Shown one piece after another: positions 23,318-32,394 of a stretch of 35,486 bases of DNA. Under the pieces are notes generated by a model that did not search any database, was not told where the DNA came from, and was given only the letters and a program-made list of their open reading frames with translations. Made by a program: the position numbers and the translations under genes. This stretch comes from Planctomycetota bacterium. Its GTDB lineage: Bacteria; Planctomycetota; JAJSAM01; JAJVHW01. How positions within the stretch are numbered: the stretch's first letter is position 1; every line of letters starts with the position of its first letter. The DNA is taken from contig JAJRVY010000352.1 in assembly GCA_024277065.1 (NCBI GenBank), positions 1 to 35,486 on the forward strand. Reading direction: 5' to 3'.

Positions 23318-25003
23318 ATGCATCGCTACGCCGCCTTCTGGCTCGTCATCGCGCTGGTGATCTTCGTCCTCGGGTATCGGTACTACGCCGGGTTTCTAGC
23401 GCGCCGAATCTTCGAGAGCGACGAGGACGACACGCCGACGCCCGCTGTGACCATGGAGGACGGCGTCGATTACGTGCCGACGAATCGGCACGTCCTGCTC
23501 GGCCATCACTTCACGAGCATCGCGGGCGCTGCGCCCATCGTCGGCACCGCGGCGGCCTGCGTCTACGGCTGGATGCCGGCCGTCATCTGGATCGTGATCG
23601 GCGTCGTGCTGCTTGGCGCCATGCACGACTACGCGGCGCTCGTGATGAGCGTGCGCTTCCAGGGCAAGAGCGTCGGCGACGTCGCGGGGGAGTTGCTCGG
23701 CGAGCGGCCGCGCACGCTGTTCCTCTGCCTGATCGTGATCCTCACGTGGCTCGTGCTGGCGGCGTTCGCGTCGATCATCGCCACGCTGTTCCACGCCAAC
23801 CCGGCGAGCGTCGTCCCGATCAACATCGAGATCCCGGTCGCCCTCGCCGTGGGCTGGTGGTACTACCGCAGGAAGGGCGGCATCCTGGTGCCGAGCCTCA
23901 TCGCGCTCGGCATCATGTGGGGTTCGGTGTTCGTGTCCGCGCAGAACGAGTCGTGGCAGTTCACGATGCCCGCCGTCGCCGGGTTCTCGCCGGTCCAGGT
24001 GTGGGTCGTGCTGCTGCTCGCGTACTCGTTCGTGACGTGCATGCTGCCCGTGTGGGTGCTGCTGCAGCCGCGCGACTTCATCAACAGCCACCAGCTCTTC
24101 GTCGGCCTCGGCGCCATCTACCTGGCGATCTTCATCGCCAACCCCGAACTGACGGCGCCGGCCGTGAACATGACGCCGCCGGAGGTTGCCGGTCCTGTCT
24201 TCCCGCTGCTCTTCGTGACGATCGCGTGCGGCGCCATCAGTGGCTTCCACGCCCTCGTCGCGAGCGGCACCACGTCGAAGCAGATCCGCTCGCTGCGCGA
24301 CGCCAAGCCCATCGGGTACGGGAGCATGATCGGCGAGGGCTGCCTGGCGCTCGCCGCCACGATGGCCGTCGCCGCGGGCTTCTCGGCCGCCGACTGGCAT
24401 GCGCTCTACGACACGGGCGACGCGGTGCGCAAGCCCCTCGGCCCGTTCGTGGCGGGCACGGCGAACCTGCTCGAGAACGCGTTCTCGGGCATCTCCCACG
24501 ACGTCGCCAAGACGATCGTGGCGGTGATCGTGATCTCGTTCGCCGCGACGACCCTCGACACCGCGTGCCGCATCCAGCGGCTCTGCCTCGGCGAACTGGG
24601 CCGGGCCTGGAACGTCAAGCCGCTGTCCAACCGCTACGTCGCGAGCGCCATCGCCGCGTTCACCCCGCTCTTCCTCGTCGTCGAGAGCGGCGACGGCGTC
24701 TCGATGTGGCGCCGCATCTGGCCCGTGTTCGGGTCGTCGAACCAACTCCTCGCCGCGCTGACGCTGCTGGTGGTCACGGTCTGGCTGAAGCGCCGCGGCA
24801 AGCCGCTCTGGTTCACCGGGATCCCGGCCATCTTCCTCTCCGCCGTCACCATCTCGGGCCTGATCACGTTGATCCGCGCGCAACTCACCCGCGACACCGC
24901 CCAGATGGCCGTCCTCGTCCCGGCCGCCCTCCTCCTGCTCCTCGCCCTCGCCATCATCGCCGAAGGAGTCGCCGCCCTGCGCCGCGCGCCCGATCCGTCC
25001 TGA
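23318..25003 (+). CDS. cstA: CstA-family carbon starvation / peptide transporter
   Basis: 561 residues, a polytopic inner-membrane protein. The start ATG 23318 is where the family begins ('MHRYAAFWLVIALVIFVLGYRYYAGFLARRIF'); an open frame upstream runs through repeats. CstA motifs are plain: 'DGVDYVPTNRHVLLGHHFTSIAGAAPIVG', 'GAMHDYAALVMSVRFQGKSVGDV', 'ACGAISGFHALVASGTTSKQI', 'ISFAATTLDTACRIQR' and 'VFGSSNQLLAALTLLVVTVWL'. It is shorter than E. coli CstA (about 700 residues) but matches the compact form. Family knowledge: CstA and BtsT take up peptides or pyruvate when carbon is short. Here it may supply peptides for the M3 oligoendopeptidase encoded convergently next to it. Confidence 0.95.
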   Translation: MHRYAAFWLVIALVIFVLGYRYYAGFLARRIFESDEDDTPTPAVTMEDGVDYVPTNRHVLLGHHFTSIAGAAPIVGTAAACVYGWMPAVIWIVIGVVLLGAMHDYAALVMSVRFQGKSVGDVAGELLGERPRTLFLCLIVILTWLVLAAFASIIATLFHANPASVVPINIEIPVALAVGWWYYRRKGGILVPSLIALGIMWGSVFVSAQNESWQFTMPAVAGFSPVQVWVVLLLAYSFVTCMLPVWVLLQPRDFINSHQLFVGLGAIYLAIFIANPELTAPAVNMTPPEVAGPVFPLLFVTIACGAISGFHALVASGTTSKQIRSLRDAKPIGYGSMIGEGCLALAATMAVAAGFSAADWHALYDTGDAVRKPLGPFVAGTANLLENAFSGISHDVAKTIVAVIVISFAATTLDTACRIQRLCLGELGRAWNVKPLSNRYVASAIAAFTPLFLVVESGDGVSMWRRIWPVFGSSNQLLAALTLLVVTVWLKRRGKPLWFTGIPAIFLSAVTISGLITLIRAQLTRDTAQMAVLVPAALLLLLALAIIAEGVAALRRAPDPS

Positions 25004-25063
25004 CACGCCCCCGGCGAGCGACCTGGCCGCTGAACGGGGACGTGCCCCTCGGACGCGCCCGTG

Positions 25064-26575
25064 CTACAGCCCGAGGTACTCGGTGGCCGTTGCGACGACG
25101 CCTTCGAGGCAGCCGGGGTCGAGCGGGCTGACGAGGCCCGCCGAGCGCACGAGGTCCTGGAACGGGGCCTCTCCACCGCGCTTGCAGAGCGTGACGTAGG
25201 CGTCCATCGCCTGCCCGCGATCCTGCTCGGCCTTGGCCAGGAACTGCATCGCGCACACCTGCGCCAGCGTGTAGTCGATGTAGTAGAAGGGCGCGCGGTA
25301 GATGTGCCCCTGGCCCTGCCACATGCCTCCCGCGGCGGGACGTGCGAGATCGCCCCAGGAGCGCCATGGCAGGTAGAGCGCCTCCAGTTCCTGCCACTTC
25401 GACAGGCGGTCGCCCGGCGTGGCCGACGGGTTGTCGTAGACCCAGTGCTGGAACGCGTCAACGGTGACGCCGTAGGGCAGGAACAGCAGGGACTGCGTCA
25501 GGTGCAGCCTGCGGAAGCGCTCGGCGTCGTCGCCGAAGAACCTCTCCATGTGCGGCCACGTGAGGAACTCGAGGCTCATCGAGTGCACCTCGGCCGCCTC
25601 GTAGGTGGGCCACAGGAAGTCGATGCACGTCTTGTCGCGGCTGGAGTAGTTCTGGAACGCGTGCCCGATCTCGTGCGTGAAGACCTCGACGTCGCCCTTC
25701 GTGCCGTTGAAGTTGGCGAAGACGAACGGCATCCCGTGCGTCGGAAAGCTCGTGCAGAAGCCTCCGCCGGCCTTGCCCTCACGGGCCTCGAGATCGAGGA
25801 ACCGGCCGCTCTCCATCAGCCGGAAGAAGCTGCCCAGGCCGTCGTCCATCGCGTCGAACATGGCCCGCGCCTGGTCCATCTTCTCGGCGTACGTACCGCT
25901 GGGAGCGGGGTTGCCGTCCACGTCGTGGACGGACTCGTCCCAGGCCATCAGCCGCTCGACGCCGAGCGCCTCGCGCTGCGTCTCCCGGATGCGCGCACAG
26001 AGCGGGACGACGTGCTCGAGGATCGCGGCGCGATACCCGCGCACGTCATTGCGGTCGTAGTCGGTGCGGCCCAGCTTCTTGTAGGCGAGCTCGGCGTAGT
26101 TGCCGAACCCGAGCTTCTCGGCCTGCTGCGCCCGCAGGTGGACCTGCTCGTCGAAGATGCGGTCCAGCTCGGCCGCGTTCTCCTCGAACCAGTCCCAGCG
26201 CAGGCTCGCCGCCTGGTGGCGCACTTCGCGATCCGCGTGCTGCGTGAACTTGCCGAGCTGGGAGTGGTTGAGGGTCTCCCCCCGGAACTCGAAGCGCGCC
26301 GAGGCCACGAGCTGCGTGTACGCATTGCTCAGCTTGGACTCGGCGATGACCTCCGCTTCGATCGCCGGGTCGTAGCTCGCGATCTTGCACTCCCACAGGT
26401 CGAGCAGGTGCGCCCCGAAGTGCGCGGCCACCTCGGCGCCGTGCGGCCCGGAGCGGACGTGCCGCATCAGGTCGATGGCGAGTTCTCCGAACTTGGGCGC
26501 CAGCTCGTCGTGGGCCTCGAGCGCCGCCTTGCGCTCGGCGTCGCGCGTGTCCTGCTGGAAGCGCAGGCCCACCAT
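25064..26575 (-). CDS. M3 family oligoendopeptidase (main fragment)
   Basis: 503 residues from the first start after the interruption; the intact gene would run from ATG 26749 (561 residues). The zinc site 'VFTHEIGHAFQNYSS' (HExxH, His301 in this numbering) and the downstream glutamate region 'YEAAEVHSMSLEFLTWP' are present. So are 'GGGFCTSFPTHGMPFVFANFNGT', 'YGVTVDAFQHWVY' and the C-terminal 'APFYYIDYTLAQVCAMQF', all typical of PepF-like M3B enzymes that cleave short peptides in the cytosol. The fragment keeps the catalytic part but loses 58 N-terminal residues of the helical lid. Activity of the truncated form is uncertain. Confidence 0.92.
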   Translation of the reverse strand: MVGLRFQQDTRDAERKAALEAHDELAPKFGELAIDLMRHVRSGPHGAEVAAHFGAHLLDLWECKIASYDPAIEAEVIAESKLSNAYTQLVASARFEFRGETLNHSQLGKFTQHADREVRHQAASLRWDWFEENAAELDRIFDEQVHLRAQQAEKLGFGNYAELAYKKLGRTDYDRNDVRGYRAAILEHVVPLCARIRETQREALGVERLMAWDESVHDVDGNPAPSGTYAEKMDQARAMFDAMDDGLGSFFRLMESGRFLDLEAREGKAGGGFCTSFPTHGMPFVFANFNGTKGDVEVFTHEIGHAFQNYSSRDKTCIDFLWPTYEAAEVHSMSLEFLTWPHMERFFGDDAERFRRLHLTQSLLFLPYGVTVDAFQHWVYDNPSATPGDRLSKWQELEALYLPWRSWGDLARPAAGGMWQGQGHIYRAPFYYIDYTLAQVCAMQFLAKAEQDRGQAMDAYVTLCKRGGEAPFQDLVRSAGLVSPLDPGCLEGVVATATEYLGL

Positions 26576-26593
26576 GGAGCTCCACGTTCCGAG

Positions 26594-26749
26594 CTAGCGC
26601 CGCAGGGCGTCCCAGCTCCGCAGAGCCTCGAGGCGGGCGCCTGCGTCGTCGGCGCCGTCGTAGGCGGCGCGCAGCTCTTCGTAGCGGCCGCGAACGGCCT
26701 CGAGGGTCGGTGTCGGCGTCGGGATTCGTGCGAATGCGATGTCGGGCAT
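26594..26749 (-). pseudogene. N-terminal fragment of the M3 oligoendopeptidase, ended by in-frame TAG
   Basis: 51 residues start at ATG 26749, six bases after AGGAG: 'MPDIAFARIPTPTPTLEAVR', then 'YEELRAAYDGADDAGARLEAL' and 'SWDALRR'. This is the ordinary N-terminus of the M3B family. TAG at 26596-26594 interrupts it, and the same frame resumes as 'LGTWSSMVGLRFQQDT', the conserved helix that follows in relatives. Glutamine or another polar residue is expected at this point, and CAG to TAG is one change. The good ribosome-binding site belongs to this start, not to the internal one used by the main fragment. Confidence 0.8.
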
Positions 26750-26847
26750 GGGGGGCTCCTGGCGAGGGCGGCTGTGGTTCGCCGCGCGAGGGAGCGCGTG
26801 AGGCTACCGCCGCGGGCGCCGGGCCGTGAGTTCAGCCGGGTTTCTGA

Positions 26848-29301
26848 TCAGTCGCCGGCCGCATCCGCGTCGTTCTCTTCATCCTCGATCCGCGCCGCCG
26901 GGAGTGGTGTGCCGGCGGCGGCCAGCGCCGCCGTGAAGTCGCCGTTGAAGCGGTAGCCAGGGCGTAGGCGGCGGGCCTCGAGAGCTGCTTCGCGCGCCTC
27001 CGGCAGTCGGCCGAGCCACCACAGCACGTACGCCTTGTTGGCCCAGCCGATGGGGTACTCGGGCCGGATACTGAGCGCCCGCTCGACGGAGTCGAGGGCG
27101 TCGCCGAGCAGCTCTTCGGCCTCGGGTGCGCGGTGCTGCTGCTTGGCGGCGATGCCGAGCCGCAGCAGCGCGATCGCGCGGTTGTTGAACGCCTTGGGGC
27201 TCTCCGGGATCAGCTTCAGGCTTTCGTCCAGGAGCTTCAGCGCGCGCTCGGCGGCGACCACCATCAGCTTGCGCACGTCCTCGCGGGGCGTCGTCCGCGG
27301 CGGCAGCGCCGCCAGCTCGATCAGCGCCAGTTCCGTCTGCGCATGGAACTGCCGCGGTTCGCGTTCGAGCGCGCGCCGCCACTGCTCTGCGGCCTGCTGC
27401 TGGTAGAGGTCGGCCTGTTCGCGCCGCCCGGCGGCGCGCGCCTTCTCCATCTGCAACCCCAGGATCTGGGCCAGTTCCGCGTGCACGGATGCCTGGAGAG
27501 AATCCTCTTCGACGGCGGTGCGGGCGAACAGCTCGGCGTTGTCGAGGTCGCCGCGCTCGCGCTGCAGCCGCGCCCGGAGTTGCAGCAGCCGCACCTCCTC
27601 GCCGCCCACGCTTTGCGCGCGCACGAGGGCCTCTTCGGCCGCCGCGAGGTGCCCGTCCGCCTCGTCGTCCTCGTCCCGCGACCGCAGTGCGTCGGCGAAG
27701 AGCAGGTGCGCGGTCGCGAGCGACAGGATGACGCGCGGGTTGCTTGCCTGCCTGGGGTCCGCGAGGAGTTTCTCGTACTCCTCGATGGCGCGTGCGTATT
27801 GCCGTGTGCGCAGCAGCCGGGCGCCGAGGTTCAGCTTCGTCGATGCCGGATCGTTGCGGTCGCCGGAGACGTAGCCGAGGGCGTGCAGCTTGGCGAGCTC
27901 CTCCTGCTCCTGCGGCGACAACGCGCGCTCGCTCTTCGACGCGTCATCGGCGGCCTGGGCGGCGAGCCGCAGGCGGCGGCGCTCCCCGAACCACGTCGCG
28001 ACCGTCTCGTGGGGCAGGCCGTCCTCGAACATGCGGCCGAGCACGTCGCCGGGCATCTCCTCGGGGACCGGGTAGCCGAGGGCTGCCAGCACCGTGGGAG
28101 CGATGTCCCAGACGGTCGCGCCGTCGATGCGGAAGCCCGCTCTCACGCCTCCGCCCCACGCGTAGATCACGCCGTAGCGCCGGTGCCACGCGGCGCCCGT
28201 GCGCGCTCCGAACTGGCTGGAGTCCTGCGTGCGCAGCGCGCCGTGCTTGAAGCCGTGGTCGCTGACGACGATCACCGTCGTGTTCTCGTCGGCCAGGTCC
28301 ATGTACTCGCCGAGCACGCGATCGTGCCAGACGTAGTTCGCCACGATCACGTCGCGGTAGCGCACGAAGAGCTCCTCGGGGATGTTGGGCATGCGCGGCG
28401 GCGCCAGCGGCATGAACATGTGCTCGAGGGCGTCCATGGCGTTGAAGTAGCAGGCGAAGAGGCGGGGGCGGTGCTTGCGGTAGAGGCGCTCGCCGACGGC
28501 GCGGTAGGTCTCGGCGTCTGCCATGGTGACGCGCAGGTTGCCGAGCAGGTTGGACGGGTCGTCGAAACTGCGCGTGTAGGAGTCGCGGTATTCCTCCTCG
28601 GTGACGTCCACGAACGCCCGCAATCTGGAGAGCGGGATGTCATCGACGGTGACGCGCGCCTTCGTGATCTCGGCGGCGATCTCGGGCGGCCAGACCGTCT
28701 GCGGTTCGTTCTCGCCGCGCTCGCCGAAGCGACCGGCCTCGTAGGCGAGGCGCGCGATGCGGTCCGTGACGATGAACCCGTTGATCGGGGCCGCGGGCCA
28801 CGAGATGAGCCAGCCGACGACGCCCACGTCCTCGCCCGCCTGCGACATCAGCTCCCAGACGGTGTCGGCCTGCCGCATCCTCGCGCTGACCGGGCGGATG
28901 CCCTCGGGCGTCTCCGTCACGAAGTCGAGGATGCCGTGGCGTTCGGGCGGCATGCCCGTCGAGATCGTCGTCCAGATGACCGGCGAGAGGAGTGGCGTGA
29001 GCGAGCCCAGCGCACCGTGGGCGCCCTCGCGCCGCATACGGGCGAAGTTCGGCACGCGGCCGCCGCGGATCAGGTCCTCGAGCAGGTCGGGGTCGCAGCC
29101 GTCCATGCCGATCAGGATGACGCGCCGCTTCCAGGCCGCGGGGTGCGCCTCCTTGGACCTGCTGATCGCGGCGGCGACCTCGGGGGCTTCGTCTGCGAGG
29201 GGCGAGCGCTCACACGCGGTGAGCAGCGCGGCGGCGAGCGCCGTCGCGGTGAGCGCCGTTGCCGTGAGTACGGGGCGGATGCGGGAGGCGTGCGTGGGCA
29301 T
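26848..29301 (-). CDS. Type I phosphodiesterase / nucleotide pyrophosphatase lipoprotein with TPR tail
   Basis: 817 residues. ATG 29301 gives a clean lipoprotein signal ending in 'LLTAC' (Cys30); an upstream TTG overlaps the previous stop but would bury the signal. The first 430 residues are an alkaline-phosphatase-superfamily phosphodiesterase: 'VILIGMDGCDPDLLEDLIRGG' (metal Asp), the nucleophile region 'LSPVIWTTISTGMPPERHGILDF', 'FNAMDALEHMFM', 'VIVVSDHGFKHG' and 'DIAPTVLAALG' with 'PEEMPGDVLG'. From about residue 490 there are TPR-like helices ('TKLNLGARLLRTRQYARAIEEYEKLL', 'PKAFNNRAIALLRLGIAAKQQ', 'YPIGWANKAYVLWWLGRLPEAREAALEA'). Enzyme and scaffold are thus joined and anchored at the envelope. 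The substrate may be a phospholipid, glycan or nucleotide; it is not determinable here. Confidence 0.92.
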   Translation of the reverse strand: MPTHASRIRPVLTATALTATALAAALLTACERSPLADEAPEVAAAISRSKEAHPAAWKRRVILIGMDGCDPDLLEDLIRGGRVPNFARMRREGAHGALGSLTPLLSPVIWTTISTGMPPERHGILDFVTETPEGIRPVSARMRQADTVWELMSQAGEDVGVVGWLISWPAAPINGFIVTDRIARLAYEAGRFGERGENEPQTVWPPEIAAEITKARVTVDDIPLSRLRAFVDVTEEEYRDSYTRSFDDPSNLLGNLRVTMADAETYRAVGERLYRKHRPRLFACYFNAMDALEHMFMPLAPPRMPNIPEELFVRYRDVIVANYVWHDRVLGEYMDLADENTTVIVVSDHGFKHGALRTQDSSQFGARTGAAWHRRYGVIYAWGGGVRAGFRIDGATVWDIAPTVLAALGYPVPEEMPGDVLGRMFEDGLPHETVATWFGERRRLRLAAQAADDASKSERALSPQEQEELAKLHALGYVSGDRNDPASTKLNLGARLLRTRQYARAIEEYEKLLADPRQASNPRVILSLATAHLLFADALRSRDEDDEADGHLAAAEEALVRAQSVGGEEVRLLQLRARLQRERGDLDNAELFARTAVEEDSLQASVHAELAQILGLQMEKARAAGRREQADLYQQQAAEQWRRALEREPRQFHAQTELALIELAALPPRTTPREDVRKLMVVAAERALKLLDESLKLIPESPKAFNNRAIALLRLGIAAKQQHRAPEAEELLGDALDSVERALSIRPEYPIGWANKAYVLWWLGRLPEAREAALEARRLRPGYRFNGDFTAALAAAGTPLPAARIEDEENDADAAGD

Positions 29302-29351
29302 CGGTCTCACTTCGGGTGGCGTGGTTGCAGGTCGTGGGCCGGACGGAGGGT

Positions 29352-32327
29352 TCAATCGCTGGTGACGCGCGACAGGCTACGGACGTCGGTGCCCGTGCCC
29401 GCGCTGTTCGGACGCGCGATGACGAGCAGCGGGCCGCCCGGTCCGTCGCCGACCGCCAGCGCACGGCCGCTCCAGTCCTCGGACACCGGGCGCGGGATCA
29501 ACTCCTCGAGTTCGCGGGAGAAACCGCTCTCGCCGCCGTTGCGCAGCAGGCGCAGACCGAGCCCCGTCGTCGTCGCGCCCGCGGTGGGGGGCGCGACGAC
29601 GAGCAGCACGAGGTCGAGGTCGCCGTCGCCGTCGATGTCCACGAGCTGCGCCGCATCGGCCTGTAGGTGCTCGCAGCCGTCCACACCCGGCAGCAGGTCG
29701 TCGCTGCGCACGCCCCACGTGCGCGCGAAGCCGCGGTTCTCGACGACGTCCACGGACAGCCCGGCGCCGACCGTGCTGCGCACGACGACGAGATCCTCGG
29801 CGCCGTCGCCGATCACGTCGCCGGAGAGCAGGATGTCGCCGCGCAGCGGCGCGATGGCGTGGCTCAGGATGCTCGTCTCGTCCGTCATCACGTCGAGCCC
29901 CAGGATTACTTCGCTGCGCGCGATCTGCGTGGACGTCACCGGCGCGCCGTTGACCGTGACGACACCCGGCGACGTGACGGCGATGTCGCGGCGGCCGTCG
30001 CCGTCGAGGTCGGTCACCGCGAGGGACGTGCCCGTGAACGGTGTGAACGTGTCGCGGCACGCGTCGTCGCCGCACTGCACGAAGCCGGGGGTCTGCACCT
30101 TCGTGCCGATCACGTGCGGCATGCGCCGCGACTGCCAGGCGAACGCTCCGTAGCCGCCGCCCTGCGGGGTCGCGAACGAGAAGATGCGCGTGCCGGACAG
30201 GTAGTAGACGTAGTACGGCGAGAGCGGCGAGACGCCCTCCGGGATCTCGTCGTGCGTGGCGACGATGTCGTCGATGCCGCCGTCGCCGTCGAGATCGCCG
30301 ATCCAGAGGTCCGCCGCGCGCCAGTCGTCGTAGTTCGACGGCGCGGACATGACCACACTCGTGCGGTCCACGAACACACGCGAGCCGTCCGGCGCGGCGC
30401 GGTTCGCGAGAATGCGCACGCGGCTGCGCGTCGCAGGCAGGACGCTGTCGTCCATCGTGCCGATCACGAGATCGGGCCGGCCGTCGGGTGGCGGCGAGCC
30501 GACGTCGCCGGCGACGTCGCCGAAGGCGATCGTGCGGCCGCGCCAGTCGTCGTCCGTGGGCGCGGGCATGACGGTCGTCGTGACGTCCGTGTAGCCCCCG
30601 GCGCCGTTGCTCTGCAGCACGCGCAGGAGGCTGGTCGCGGAGAGCGAGGGGCCGCCCTCTGCGATGAGGAACACGTCGAGGTCGCCGTCGTCGTCGTAGT
30701 CGAAGAGCGCCATGTCCGTGGGGGGCGGTCCGCCCGTGCCGTCGAGCGAGGGGCCGGCCGCGAACGTGAAGACCGTCACGCCGCCGGGCGTCAGGCTGGT
30801 CTGGTCCAGCGGATCGCGGACGAGCACGTCGTGGGCGCCGAGCGCCAGCAGGGGCAGGCGCAGCATCATCTCGTGCGCGCTGCGCAGCGTGATCGCGTCC
30901 GGCGGCGTGCCGCCGATCGTCACGGTCTGCTGCGCCGTGAACCCACCACCCCCGAGCGTCACGATCTCGTCCGCGAGCCGCGGCACGAGCGGTGGCCGGA
31001 CCGACACGACGAAGGGCGCGGCCACGAAGTCGAACGTCCCCGGCGCGATGCGCTCCTGGCCCGTTCGGTCACGGACACCGAGCGTCTGCGGCCCGCCCGC
31101 GAACGGCGGGGTCGTGAACCGCAGGCGGCCCTCGTCGATGAACTCCGTGTGGCTTCCGAATGCCGTCCCGGCCAGCGTGACGGCGCTGCTCGGCCGGAAG
31201 CCCGAGCCGCGCACGAGTACCGTCGTGCCGCCCACCGCCGGACCGCGCTGCGGTTCGAACGACGTCGGGCGTGGCGGTGGCACGACGAGGAGCGCGTCGC
31301 GTAGCACGGCGGCGTGCCCGTCGCCGTTCAGGATGGCGACGTCCACGGCGCCCGTGATCCCGGGCGGTACGACGCCGCGCAGCGTCGTCTCGGACTCGAG
31401 CGTGACGTCGATGGCCTCGGCGCCGGCCATGAAGAGCCGCAGCGGCCGCCCCTTGGCGCCGTCCACGAGACCCACGCCCGTGATGCGCACGGGCGTCGAG
31501 ACGCCCACCTCCGTGGGCGTCACGGCGGTCAGGCGCGGCTCGTCCGTGGGCAGCGCGCCGCGCGAGGCGGGCAGTCGTCCGCCGCGCGCCCGGATGACCA
31601 CGCGCACGCCGTCGCGCGGTCCCCCGTCGGCGCGGACGATCAGCCGCCACGGGCCGAACACGCCGGATGCCGGAAGCGTGATGCCCTTGCCCGCGAGGCG
31701 CCCTGCGGCGTTCGCGCGGATGCTCCCCGGCGGGACCGGCACGAAGTTGCCGCGCGGGTCCAGGAGCGCGACGAAGCCCGCCGCGGTGGGCCGCGCCCGC
31801 ACGGTGAACGCGACGCTCGCGCCGCCGCCGGCGGCGAACTCGAACGCCCGCTCCTCACCACCTGCGAGGCGCAGTCCCTTGATCTTCACGGTCGCCGCGC
31901 CCTTGACCTTCGCCGACACGGCGTAGTCGCCGCTCGTGCCCTCGGCCGCGGTGACACGCAACTCGTAGCGTCCGCTCTGCGCCACGTCGAAGCGGCGCAG
32001 GCGCAGCGCGCGTGCGGAGCGGCGGAACGGCGCGTCGAGCACCTCGCCGCCCGGTGCGAGCAGCACGACGTCCGGCACGAGGCCGGACCTGCGGGGGACG
32101 GACAGCTTGACGTCGAGGCGCGCGCCGCGGTGTGCTTCGACGAGGTACGAGTCGGAGTCGCCGCCGGCGTCGATCGTCGCCTTGACGGCGCGCCTGCCGA
32201 GCGGCACACCCCACGGGGCGCCGCCGGCCGCCGCCACGGCGAGCAGCACGAGCAGCCCCGCGCCGGGCGCCCACAGGCTCCCTTCGCGCGGTGTGCGCGG
32301 GCCCTTACCCAATGCTCTGTGCCCCAT
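29352..32327 (-). CDS. Secreted IPT/TIG and FG-GAP/VCBS repeat protein
   Basis: 991 residues from ATG 32327, giving a signal peptide 'APGAGLLVLLAVAAAGGA'; the frame is open to a GTG at 32393, one base after the previous stop. Two pre-peptidase-like beta domains come first ('DSDSYLVEAHRGARLDVKL' and 'RYELRVTAAEGTSGDYAVS'). Three IPT/TIG domains follow ('RLTAVTPTEVGVSTPVRITG', 'TSFEPQRGPAVGGTTVLVRG', 'VSVRPPLVPRLADEIVTLGG'). The second half carries FG-GAP/VCBS loops ('DYDDDGDLDVFLI', 'DLDGDGGIDDIVATHD', 'DLDGDGRRDIAV', 'DIDGDGDLDLVLLVV'). It is a paralogue of the next gene upstream. Extracellular binding or matrix role inferred; no enzyme domain seen. Confidence 0.88.
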   Translation of the reverse strand: MGHRALGKGPRTPREGSLWAPGAGLLVLLAVAAAGGAPWGVPLGRRAVKATIDAGGDSDSYLVEAHRGARLDVKLSVPRRSGLVPDVVLLAPGGEVLDAPFRRSARALRLRRFDVAQSGRYELRVTAAEGTSGDYAVSAKVKGAATVKIKGLRLAGGEERAFEFAAGGGASVAFTVRARPTAAGFVALLDPRGNFVPVPPGSIRANAAGRLAGKGITLPASGVFGPWRLIVRADGGPRDGVRVVIRARGGRLPASRGALPTDEPRLTAVTPTEVGVSTPVRITGVGLVDGAKGRPLRLFMAGAEAIDVTLESETTLRGVVPPGITGAVDVAILNGDGHAAVLRDALLVVPPPRPTSFEPQRGPAVGGTTVLVRGSGFRPSSAVTLAGTAFGSHTEFIDEGRLRFTTPPFAGGPQTLGVRDRTGQERIAPGTFDFVAAPFVVSVRPPLVPRLADEIVTLGGGGFTAQQTVTIGGTPPDAITLRSAHEMMLRLPLLALGAHDVLVRDPLDQTSLTPGGVTVFTFAAGPSLDGTGGPPPTDMALFDYDDDGDLDVFLIAEGGPSLSATSLLRVLQSNGAGGYTDVTTTVMPAPTDDDWRGRTIAFGDVAGDVGSPPPDGRPDLVIGTMDDSVLPATRSRVRILANRAAPDGSRVFVDRTSVVMSAPSNYDDWRAADLWIGDLDGDGGIDDIVATHDEIPEGVSPLSPYYVYYLSGTRIFSFATPQGGGYGAFAWQSRRMPHVIGTKVQTPGFVQCGDDACRDTFTPFTGTSLAVTDLDGDGRRDIAVTSPGVVTVNGAPVTSTQIARSEVILGLDVMTDETSILSHAIAPLRGDILLSGDVIGDGAEDLVVVRSTVGAGLSVDVVENRGFARTWGVRSDDLLPGVDGCEHLQADAAQLVDIDGDGDLDLVLLVVAPPTAGATTTGLGLRLLRNGGESGFSRELEELIPRPVSEDWSGRALAVGDGPGGPLLVIARPNSAGTGTDVRSLSRVTSD

Positions 32328-32394
32328 GCTGTGTGGCCCGGTGGTGTGCTCGTGCGGCGCGCCCGTGCCGTGTGCCCTTCGTGGCCGTGTCACG

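Noticed and set aside
14742-26596. Genome-wide reassignment of TAG to glutamine as explanation of the in-frame stops
   Set aside because: TAG ends many genes here exactly where their families end (tkt, octahaem cytochrome, ZU5 protein, TPR protein and others), and one of the three lesions is TAA. Reassignment would make those proteins run on.
29301-29355. Upstream TTG start for the phosphodiesterase, overlapping the previous stop
   Set aside because: It would add 18 residues before a clean lipoprotein signal and hide it; ATG 29301 gives a standard signal peptide.
27133-30153. A plus-strand open frame of about 1006 codons
   Set aside because: It lies opposite the phosphodiesterase-TPR and IPT/VCBS genes and shows no domain; long stop-free antisense frames are expected at this GC content.
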